Assembly (NCBI GenBank): GCA_012800885.1
Contig: JAAZIL010000019.1
Coordinates: forward strand, 1-5,815
Length of the DNA: 5,815 nucleotides
DNA from: Candidatus Dojkabacteria bacterium
GTDB taxonomy: Bacteria; Patescibacteriota; Dojkabacteria; SC72
Direction of reading: 5' to 3'
This document shows positions 1 through 5,359 of this stretch, piece after piece. Each line of letters begins with the position of its first letter. Position 1 is the first letter of the stretch. The position numbers and the translations under genes were made by a program. The notes beneath the pieces are model-generated. The model did not search any database, had not been told where the DNA came from, and saw only the letters and a program-made list of their open reading frames with translations.

Positions 1-270
1 AACAGAGAGTTCTTACTTACCCTCTCAATATCTCAATCTTCCTCATGGATAAAATTAGATGTCGATGGACAGAATATGATCTCTCAAGTTCTACAACCTA
101 ATACAGTGCATGAGTTTGTTGTAGAAGATACTTTTACATTAGTTACAGGGAGATTACCTAGTACCCAGTTAGAAATTAATGGAGAAGAAATTACTATCCA
201 ATCCTCTGATACAACCGGTATTGGACAGATTTCATGCAGGATAGTGGAAAATGAGATGGTATGCGAATAA
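1..270 (+). CDS. RodZ-like protein, C-terminal DUF4115 domain (5' partial)
   Basis: The reading frame is open from the first base of the window, so only the last 89 residues are present. They resemble the RodZ C-terminal domain (DUF4115), a small extracytoplasmic beta-rich domain. The visible signature is SSSWIKLDVDGQ near residues 13-24, then VLQPNTVHEF (29-38), a stretch ending FTLVTGRLPS (44-53), and QLEINGEEI (55-63). This follows the family order of 'W-x-x-x-x-D-G', a tag-binding turn, 'F-x-L-x-x-G-x' and 'x-x-x-x-N-G-x-x-x'. In known RodZ proteins an N-terminal helix-turn-helix binds MreB, followed by a single membrane helix. Those parts would lie to the left of the window and cannot be checked. 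Two cysteines (C79 and C88) sit at the extreme C-terminus, beyond the usual domain. dnaG follows after 27 bases. The domain match is from motif recognition. Assignment to RodZ itself, rather than another DUF4115 protein, is inferred. Confidence 0.72.
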   Translation, partial: NREFLLTLSISQSSSWIKLDVDGQNMISQVLQPNTVHEFVVEDTFTLVTGRLPSTQLEINGEEITIQSSDTTGIGQISCRIVENEMVCE

Positions 271-283
271 GTCCTGTAGAAAT

Positions 284-292
284 TGGTATAAT
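284..292 (+). promoter_or_regulatory. Extended -10 promoter directly upstream of dnaG (leaderless type)
   Basis: A perfect extended -10 element, TGGTATAAT, lies in the 27-base gap before dnaG, with only five bases between the hexamer (287-292) and the ATG at 298. Standard sigma-70 spacing puts the transcription start at about 298-299, so dnaG mRNA would have essentially no 5' leader. No good -35 hexamer is found 16-18 bases upstream, which is tolerated with an extended -10. No Shine-Dalgarno sequence precedes the ATG. Confidence 0.6.
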
Positions 293-297
293 AGCGT

Positions 298-2016
298 ATG
301 AATTCATCAAGAGAACAGATAGAGCAGATTAAAGAGCGCTTGGATATTGTAGATGTAATAAGTAAATATGTTAATCTAAAGCAAACTGGTAAAAATTATT
401 CCGGTTTATGCCCCTTCCATTCAGAGAAAACTCCCTCCTTTATTGTTAGTCCTGAGCTTCAAAGATACAAATGTTTCGGTTGTGGTGAGGCAGGAGATAT
501 ATTTAACTTTGTTCAGAAGATAGAGAATATTGATTTTGTTGAAACATTAGAGAAACTAGCTAAAGAGGCAGGAGTTAAATTAATTAAGAAAGCTCCAAAT
601 ACACACCTTCAGAGACTAGAAGAGATTAATAAGAAGGCTGCAATATATTATTACAAACAGCTAAGAAAACATAAAGATGCTCTTGAGTATATACATGAAC
701 GAGGTATCACAGATCAGAGTATTAAGGATTTCGGTATAGGGTATGCTCCAGGTGGTTTTGGATTATTAGATTCTATACAGAAAGATAGTAAATATTCAAA
801 AAAAGAATTACTTCTATCAGGCCTATTTATCTTAAAAAATGATAAATTAAGAGAGAAATTCTTCAGAAGGATTATGTTTCCAATTAGATCTAGTTCAGGG
901 AAAGTTATTGCCTTTACTGCAAGAGTACTGCCTAGTAACAAATATGGACCTAAATATATGAATTCTCCTGAGACTCCTATCTATCAGAAAAAGAATAACC
1001 TCTACGGACAGTATGAATCAAGACAACAGATAAGGAAAGATGATCTAGTAATTCTCTGTGAAGGCCAAACTGATGTAATAGCAGCCTTCCAGGCTGGAAT
1101 TAAGAATATAGTAGCACCTCTAGGAACTGCTTTAACTAAAGAACAGTTAGAGAGAATCTCTAGACTCACTAAAAATATTCTATTCATATTTGATACTGAT
1201 ACAGCAGGACAACAGGCTTTAGAAAAGGCTTTTGTACTCTCTCAACAACTATCTCTAAATACATATGCTACAAGCACCTCTCCTTACAAAGATATAGATG
1301 AGTTAATTAAGCATGAACCTAAGAAGATAAAAGAGGTTATTTCTAAGAAGGTAGATGCATATACATTCATGCTTGTTAACCTCCTTGAAAAAAGAGACTT
1401 AAATAGGCTTGAAGACTACCAAAAAACAGTATCATGGATGGAGAGAATGCTCTCTTTTGTTGTTAATCCAACACTTTCCTCTTTCTATGTGAAAAGCGGT
1501 TTAAACCTCACTAAAATAGATCTGAGCAAAAAAACTGCTCAGATGACCAGGCCAAAAGAAGAAGTTGAATGTGGAAGATCTCCCATTATTCCTCAAGATT
1601 TAGAGGTTCTTTTTTTACAAGAGCTGCTTTTTCAAAAAGATATAGAGATTGATAAAAATATTAAACTTAAATATTTCTTTAACTCTGAGGTAAAAGAGAT
1701 ATTAAGATATATTAAGAGAGAACAAAACTTAGATAGAGAGAAAATCTTAAATAAGTTTGATGATAACAACTTAATCAAAAACTTACTTCAAGAGAGTATC
1801 TTCTCTTTCTCTAAAGAACAAGGTTCAAAAGATGAACTAGAGTTACTCTACTCTAGTATTGTCAAAAACTACTTCAAAAGAAAGGAGACAGAGTACGGTA
1901 TTAAAATTGCTTCTGCAGAGCAGATGAGAAATAGTAAAGAATCAAAGAAACTATTAGAAGAGTTCCAAAAATTAACTAATGAGAAGAGAAAATATGAAGA
2001 AAATAGCAGATTATGA
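298..2016 (+). CDS. dnaG: DNA primase DnaG
   Basis: DnaG makes the RNA primers for lagging-strand and origin DNA synthesis and works with the replicative helicase DnaB. The 572 residues are close to the usual length (E. coli about 580). An N-terminal CHC2 zinc finger is complete, with C38, H41, C59 and C62 in CPFH...CFGC. The catalytic core follows: RIMFPIRSSSGKVIAF (191-206), KYMNSPETPIYQK (219-231), then the TOPRIM fold with CEGQTDVI (E255, D259), FDTDTAG (D299, D301) and KDIDELI (D332, D334), matching the metal-binding acids of the family. Small departures are TAR for the usual GGR at 207-209 and Q for Y after EG. The C-terminal part, from about 430, is helical and fits the DnaB-binding domain. 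ATG 298 gives the conserved N-terminal start. The gene overlaps the next one and is not in the classical rpsU-dnaG-rpoD arrangement. Confidence 0.97.
   Translation: MNSSREQIEQIKERLDIVDVISKYVNLKQTGKNYSGLCPFHSEKTPSFIVSPELQRYKCFGCGEAGDIFNFVQKIENIDFVETLEKLAKEAGVKLIKKAPNTHLQRLEEINKKAAIYYYKQLRKHKDALEYIHERGITDQSIKDFGIGYAPGGFGLLDSIQKDSKYSKKELLLSGLFILKNDKLREKFFRRIMFPIRSSSGKVIAFTARVLPSNKYGPKYMNSPETPIYQKKNNLYGQYESRQQIRKDDLVILCEGQTDVIAAFQAGIKNIVAPLGTALTKEQLERISRLTKNILFIFDTDTAGQQALEKAFVLSQQLSLNTYATSTSPYKDIDELIKHEPKKIKEVISKKVDAYTFMLVNLLEKRDLNRLEDYQKTVSWMERMLSFVVNPTLSSFYVKSGLNLTKIDLSKKTAQMTRPKEEVECGRSPIIPQDLEVLFLQELLFQKDIEIDKNIKLKYFFNSEVKEILRYIKREQNLDREKILNKFDDNNLIKNLLQESIFSFSKEQGSKDELELLYSSIVKNYFKRKETEYGIKIASAEQMRNSKESKKLLEEFQKLTNEKRKYEENSRL
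1520..1544 (+). repeat. Perfect 9-bp inverted repeat (stem-loop) inside dnaG
   Basis: ATCTGAGCA at 1520-1528 is exactly complemented by TGCTCAGAT at 1536-1544, with a 7-base AAAAAAC loop. It encodes roughly residues 408-416 of DnaG, in the low-conservation linker between the TOPRIM core and the helicase-binding domain. It is not followed by a T-run, so it is not an intrinsic terminator. It may be chance, or an RNA structure affecting translation or mRNA processing. Confidence 0.5.
1982..1986 (+). promoter_or_regulatory. Weak Shine-Dalgarno-like AGAAG for the methyltransferase start at 1994
   Basis: AGAAG ends seven bases before the ATG at 1994, inside the 3' end of dnaG. The alternative in-frame ATG at 1979 has no purine-rich element at the right distance. 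This slightly favours 1994 as the true start. The match is weak and lies in naturally purine-rich sequence. Confidence 0.3.
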
Positions 2017-2917
2017 CACCATTAATTACGACTACAGTACATACTGGAAAAGAAGAGAGTATGAGCATCTAGCAGAGGTTCTTGCATTAAAAAAATTACT
2101 GAAAGATAGTTCAGGTAATTGGTTTCTAGATATTGGTGGAAGTTATGGAAGACTTCTTCCAACCTATTACGACAACTATAATAATCCTGTAATTATTGAC
2201 TATTCACTCAAAACATTACAGAAGAATTACAGTAATATTAAAAGAGATTTCCCAAATACATATCTAATTGCTGCAAATGCCTATCACTTACCTTTTAAAG
2301 ACAACTCCTTTAACGGTGCATTAACTGTACGAGTACTACATCACATAGTGAAGCCTGATAACTATTTTAAAGAGATATATAGGGTCCTAGAAGGAGATAG
2401 TATATATATACAAGAATTTGCTAATAAATTACATATAAAGGCAGTAATTAAATCACTCTTCTCTTTAAACTTCTCTCTCTTTAAACCTGGACCTTACCAA
2501 CAACCTGATAAAGGTCATCATGAAGGATCAAGGAAACATGTTAAAGTTCCTTTCTACAACTATGATGTTAAATGGATTAGAGAGAATCTAAAACAGGTAG
2601 GTTTTGTGGTAAAGAAAAAATTAGGTTGTTCATTTCTAAGATTGAATCTCTTTAAAAGGATATTTAGCCTAAAACAGTTACTATTCTTTGAAAAACTCTC
2701 ACAGAATCTTCTCTCTTTTACTAATATTGCACCGAGTATCTTTTTAAAACTGTTAGTTCGTAAAGAATCTAGTAAAAAGCATATTAAAAAGCTAGAAGAT
2801 ATTTTAGTGTGTCCTAAATGTAAAGACTCTCTTAATTTTACTAAGAATAAAGCTACTTGTTCTTCTTGCAGAGAAGAGTTTCTTAAAAAAGATAATATCT
2901 GGGACTTTAGGGTATAA
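1994..2917 (+). CDS. Class I SAM-dependent methyltransferase with C-terminal Trm112-like zinc ribbon
   Basis: This looks like a two-part protein of about 307 residues. The N-terminal half is a Rossmann-fold (Methyl_11-type) methyltransferase. Counting from ATG 1994, motif I is FLDIGGSYGRLLP (44-56), the acidic end of strand 2 is VIIDYS (66-71), AANAYHLPF is at 93-101, and RVLHHIVKPDNYFKEIYRVL (113-132) is the motif IV/V segment. A mostly basic and aromatic middle region follows (about 160-265). The last 40 residues, LEDILVCPKCKDSLNF...CSSC...IWDF, form a Trm112/YcaR-like ribbon with C273, C276, C289 and C292. Trm112 proteins act as partners of rRNA, tRNA and protein methyltransferases; here the ribbon is fused to one. 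Substrate is unknown. The start is uncertain: ATG 1994 overlaps dnaG by 23 bases, ATG 1979 by 38 and adds five residues. ksgA follows with no gap, hinting at a ribosome or RNA role, which is inference only. Confidence 0.85.
   Translation: MKKIADYDTINYDYSTYWKRREYEHLAEVLALKKLLKDSSGNWFLDIGGSYGRLLPTYYDNYNNPVIIDYSLKTLQKNYSNIKRDFPNTYLIAANAYHLPFKDNSFNGALTVRVLHHIVKPDNYFKEIYRVLEGDSIYIQEFANKLHIKAVIKSLFSLNFSLFKPGPYQQPDKGHHEGSRKHVKVPFYNYDVKWIRENLKQVGFVVKKKLGCSFLRLNLFKRIFSLKQLLFFEKLSQNLLSFTNIAPSIFLKLLVRKESSKKHIKKLEDILVCPKCKDSLNFTKNKATCSSCREEFLKKDNIWDFRV
2909..2912 (+). promoter_or_regulatory. Possible Shine-Dalgarno (AGGG) for ksgA
   Basis: AGGG lies five bases before the ksgA ATG, within the last codons of the methyltransferase gene. 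It is the only start in the window with a G-rich element at the correct Shine-Dalgarno distance. It would support translation of an internal cistron, unlike the genes with leaderless-type starts. Confidence 0.35.
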
Positions 2918-3649
2918 ATGAGAACTAAAAGATCTCTTGGACAAAATTTCTTTGTAAATGAGAATCTAGGTAACAGAATAGTAAGTTATTTAGAGAACCC
3001 TCAAGTAGATACTCTTTTAGAGATTGGTCCTGGTACTGGCTTCTTTACAGCAAAATTAGAAAATAAATACAGAAACATATATGTTGTAGAGAAGGATAAA
3101 AACATTGCTACTAAACTAACAGAGCAGTTTCCAAACATAGAGGTATTTAATGAAGATTTTCTTGATTTTAATATTAACTCTCTTCCATCACAGGATATTA
3201 TTTTCTTTGGATCACTACCTTTCAACATCTCTAAGAAGATAATTAAGAAAATAATAGAAAGTAAATCCTTTAGATATACATCATACTTCATTATTCAGAA
3301 AGAGGTTGCTGAGAAATATATCTACAAAAAACCATACTCTACACTCTCCCTGTTGACTAGGATATATGCTGAATGTAACAAACTTCTTGATATCTCTCCA
3401 GAATCTTTTAGACCTAAACCTAATGTCTACAGTAGTTTAATCTCATTTACCCCTTCCTTTTTAGAATTAGATAATACAATTAATCTTAAAAATTTAATCT
3501 CACTCTCTTTTAAATATCCAAGGAAAAATCTTTTAAATAATCTAAAAGGTACTCGTTTTGAAGAACAGTGTAAAAAATATGGAGATATGCGACCCTCTGA
3601 TCTCTCACTAAATGAATATCTTGAAATACTAAACAGAGAACCATTTTGA
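2918..3649 (+). CDS. ksgA: 16S rRNA (adenine1518-N6/adenine1519-N6)-dimethyltransferase KsgA/RsmA
   Basis: KsgA/RsmA dimethylates two adjacent adenines in the 3' terminal hairpin (helix 45) of 16S rRNA during late 30S assembly. The 243 residues are slightly short for the family (about 260-275). Recognisable blocks are KRSLGQNFFVNENL (4-17), SAM motif I LEIGPGTGFFT (34-44), the acidic VVEKD (56-60), NEDFLDF (78-84), QKEVAEK (127-133), SFRPKPNVYSSLISF (163-177) and FKYPRKNLLNNLK (198-210), ending with RPSDLSLNEYLEI (225-237). The catalytic motif IV, normally NLPY, reads SLPF at residues 99-102 (GSLPFNIS), so the usual catalytic Asn is Ser. The ATG follows the upstream stop directly (TAAATG), implying coupled translation. 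The stop TGA overlaps the promoter of the next gene. An Erm-type 23S methyltransferase is an alternative for the superfamily, but the C-terminal RRK-like helix and the neighbourhood favour KsgA. Confidence 0.93.
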   Translation: MRTKRSLGQNFFVNENLGNRIVSYLENPQVDTLLEIGPGTGFFTAKLENKYRNIYVVEKDKNIATKLTEQFPNIEVFNEDFLDFNINSLPSQDIIFFGSLPFNISKKIIKKIIESKSFRYTSYFIIQKEVAEKYIYKKPYSTLSLLTRIYAECNKLLDISPESFRPKPNVYSSLISFTPSFLELDNTINLKNLISLSFKYPRKNLLNNLKGTRFEEQCKKYGDMRPSDLSLNEYLEILNREPF

Positions 3650-3655
3650 TATAAT
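3647..3655 (+). promoter_or_regulatory. Extended -10 promoter overlapping the ksgA stop codon (leaderless type)
   Basis: TGATATAAT is an extended -10 element whose first three bases are the TGA stop codon of ksgA. Six bases separate the hexamer (3650-3655) from the ATG at 3662, so standard spacing places transcription start exactly on the A of the start codon. No well-placed -35 hexamer is seen. The GAGAGG just before the ATG touches it directly and is too close to act as a Shine-Dalgarno sequence. Confidence 0.55.
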
Positions 3656-3661
3656 GAGAGG

Positions 3662-4102
3662 ATGAAGAAAGAGAAAGAAGCACAGCTCGACTTTGGTCTA
3701 AAAGATAATCCTAAAAATATCTATTACAAATACAAGGATCAGTATGAACTCTGGTTAGCTGGACTGGAGACAAACAGGTATTTTAAAGATCCTTTAATGT
3801 GGTTTACATTGATTCTCTCCTCCACACTCATCTTTACTCAAGGGTATCTTCTTACTAAGAAAAAGATACCAACAAGAATCTCTGTATTCAACTACTATGT
3901 ACCTTTACAGAAGAGACTTGGTAACAGCTATTTAATATATCTTTACCCATTACTAGGACTATCTGTTCTATTAATAGGATTATTTATTTCAAGAAAATAT
4001 TATCACAAAGAGAGACTGCTCTCTAAAGTACTGCTAATCTCAATATTATTATCTAATTTCTCTTTATGTATAATATCTCTTAGATTACTTTTATCTTTTT
4101 AA
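3662..4102 (+). CDS. Small membrane protein with three predicted helices, function unknown
   Basis: I do not recognise this 146-residue protein with confidence. The first 44 residues are hydrophilic and tyrosine- and lysine-rich (IYYKYKDQYELW near 20-31), probably cytoplasmic. Three hydrophobic segments follow: about 45-64 (LMWFTLILSSTLIFTQGYLL), 89-109 (SYLIYLYPLLGLSVLLIGLF region) and 119-145. A linker of about 25 residues between helices 1 and 2 contains KKKIPTRISVFNYYVPLQ, with a Pro and aromatic pattern, then a Gly. From memory, this layout is like a group of short uncharacterised Patescibacteria membrane proteins, but that is not verified. There is no signal peptidase site or catalytic motif. 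It has its own leaderless-type promoter and ends three bases before the glycosyltransferase-like gene, so the two are probably co-transcribed and may work at the same membrane. The frame is clearly coding by its codon pattern and tight fit between neighbours. Confidence 0.8.
   Translation: MKKEKEAQLDFGLKDNPKNIYYKYKDQYELWLAGLETNRYFKDPLMWFTLILSSTLIFTQGYLLTKKKIPTRISVFNYYVPLQKRLGNSYLIYLYPLLGLSVLLIGLFISRKYYHKERLLSKVLLISILLSNFSLCIISLRLLLSF
4069..4074 (+). promoter_or_regulatory. Possible -10 hexamer upstream of the glycosyltransferase-4 gene
   Basis: A consensus TATAAT sits inside the 3' end of the small membrane protein gene and would start transcription near 4081, giving a leader of about 25 bases before ATG 4106. 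It lacks the TGn extension and a good -35, and TATAAT arises by chance in such AT-rich DNA. The gene may simply be read from the promoter at 3647. Confidence 0.2.
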
Positions 4103-4105
4103 ATT

Positions 4106-5314
4106 ATGGACATCTCTATACCAACACGGATCTTAGAGAGAGTATTACAACTTTCAAAAATTAGTATCTTCTCCAATCTTGATAGATACATAGTGTATTG
4201 GCCCCTATTTGTAATTGGATTAGTTCTATCCTTCATATTAACTCCATTACTAGGCAAATTAGCTTACAAATGGGGGGTAACATATAGACCACGAACAAAA
4301 CGTAGAGGTAGAGAGTATGATAATCCCGAGAAAGCGCTACATGACAAAGAAACTCCATCCTTAGGAGGATTAGCTATTACCATTCCGCTTCTCTTCGCTA
4401 TCCTTGTATTTTTTAGACTCGATGCTTTCACCATACCAATAATTATATCCCTCTTTATCCTTGTCCTGGGCTCTATACTTGATGATATATTTAATCTACC
4501 ATCTAAAGTTCAGCTCTTTTTCCAAATCTTTGCATCTTTAATAGTAGCTTTCTCTATTATAGATTTAACACATATCAGTTTTTTCTCTAGTGATTTTATT
4601 AACCTAACAAGCTTAATATGGCGTTTTAACCTCTTCTCAATACCATTCTCTTTTGTATTTCCAGGAGACTTAATCCTGTTTCTTTGGATTCTTCTCTGCA
4701 TCAACTCTGTAAAATGGGTTGGTGGTTCACCAGGATTGATAGAATCTTACTCACTCGTTATCTTTGTTCTTCTCTTTATAATAGGGGTAAGAACATACTC
4801 TCTCTTCACATCTAGCCTAAGTGTTTTTATCTCAGGAGGATTACTATCACTTCTTTTCTTCGCTTTCCCACCACCAAAAATAATGTCTGGTTCAACAGGT
4901 AAGTCTCTTTACGGTTTTTTAATTAGTATCTTAGCCTTAATAACTGGTATTAAATTCTCCATAACCATAATGCTTGTTGCACTTCCAGTAATTGATTCCA
5001 TGTTTGTCCTTATCAATAGATATATTACCTACAAACCTAAGAATCTCTTAGAGCTGATGAGAATCAATGACACATCTCACCTACATCACAAGCTGTTGCA
5101 ATTAAACCTCTCTTCAAGACAAGTTCTCCTGATTGAAACTACATTTGCTCTCTTAATCGGTTCTATTGCAATCCTCTCTGTAGGAGCATTTAGATACTTT
5201 GCCCTAATATTTACCCTCTTTCTAATTATCGCCTTCATAGCATATATTAACTACAGGGCGAGTAAAAAAGAATCTGAAGAGAGGAAATCCCCTGAATCTA
5301 AGTATTCATATTAA
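4106..5314 (+). CDS. Glycosyltransferase family 4 (WecA/TagO/MraY superfamily) membrane protein with altered active site
   Basis: Enzymes of this superfamily transfer a sugar-1-phosphate from a UDP-sugar to a polyprenyl phosphate at the cytoplasmic face of the membrane, starting peptidoglycan, O-antigen or teichoic-acid precursors. The 402 residues contain about ten or more hydrophobic helices. Family landmarks are ETPSLGGLAI (82-91), the metal-site pair D126-D127 in LDDIFNLPSKVQLFFQI, LPVIDSMFVLINR (293-305), and HLHHKLLQLNLSSRQ (325-339), the last two being closer to WecA/TagO than to MraY. Two normally catalytic loops are changed. The family's NxxNxxDGxDGL reads NSVKWVGGSPGL (200-211), losing both aspartates, and the GDTG loop reads GSTG (262-265). 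It may use another substrate, be a divergent enzyme, or be inactive. The C-terminal tail (about 384-402) is charged. The start lies three bases after the upstream stop, with no Shine-Dalgarno. The sugar specificity cannot be told. Confidence 0.88.
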   Translation: MDISIPTRILERVLQLSKISIFSNLDRYIVYWPLFVIGLVLSFILTPLLGKLAYKWGVTYRPRTKRRGREYDNPEKALHDKETPSLGGLAITIPLLFAILVFFRLDAFTIPIIISLFILVLGSILDDIFNLPSKVQLFFQIFASLIVAFSIIDLTHISFFSSDFINLTSLIWRFNLFSIPFSFVFPGDLILFLWILLCINSVKWVGGSPGLIESYSLVIFVLLFIIGVRTYSLFTSSLSVFISGGLLSLLFFAFPPPKIMSGSTGKSLYGFLISILALITGIKFSITIMLVALPVIDSMFVLINRYITYKPKNLLELMRINDTSHLHHKLLQLNLSSRQVLLIETTFALLIGSIAILSVGAFRYFALIFTLFLIIAFIAYINYRASKKESEERKSPESKYSY

Positions 5315-5321
5315 CGGATTG

Positions 5322-5350
5322 TAGACAAAAGAAAATAGCTTGAATATAAT
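5322..5350 (+). promoter_or_regulatory. Sigma-70-type promoter for the PEGA-domain gene
   Basis: TAGACA (5322-5327, five of six bases matching TTGACA) and TATAAT (5345-5350) are separated by the ideal 17 bases. This is the best two-box promoter in the window, and it lies in the longest intergenic gap. Transcription would start near 5357, leaving only about three bases before the ATG at 5360. A second overlapping TATAAT (5356-5361) runs into the start codon itself and cannot be the box for this gene. Confidence 0.6.
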
Positions 5351-5359
5351 GGATATATA

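Noticed and set aside
714..1187. Two antisense open frames within dnaG (714-941 and 1002-1187).
   Set aside because: They lie fully opposite a strongly conserved primase and show no recognisable domains or start signals.
1610..1617. T-run in dnaG that could be a terminator tail.
   Set aside because: It is coding sequence (phenylalanine and leucine codons) with no stable stem in front of it.
2177..2182. Further TATAAT hexamers inside genes (2177-2182 and 4777-4782).
   Set aside because: They lack the TGn extension and are not near a start codon. They are expected by chance in AT-rich sequence.
3001..3291. Antisense open frame within ksgA.
   Set aside because: It is a shadow of conserved KsgA motifs, with no independent coding evidence.
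3647..4102. If TGA were read as glycine (code 25), ksgA would continue in frame into the small membrane protein.
   Set aside because: No gene in the window has an internal TGA, KsgA ends at its normal family C-terminus, and the next ATG has its own promoter. The standard code explains the data.
4510..4704. Antisense open frame within the glycosyltransferase gene.
   Set aside because: It is very basic and opposite a hydrophobic membrane gene, as expected from complementing CT-rich codons.
5315..5359. Search for an intrinsic terminator between the glycosyltransferase gene and the PEGA gene.
   Set aside because: No stem followed by a T-run is present. The gap holds only the promoter.
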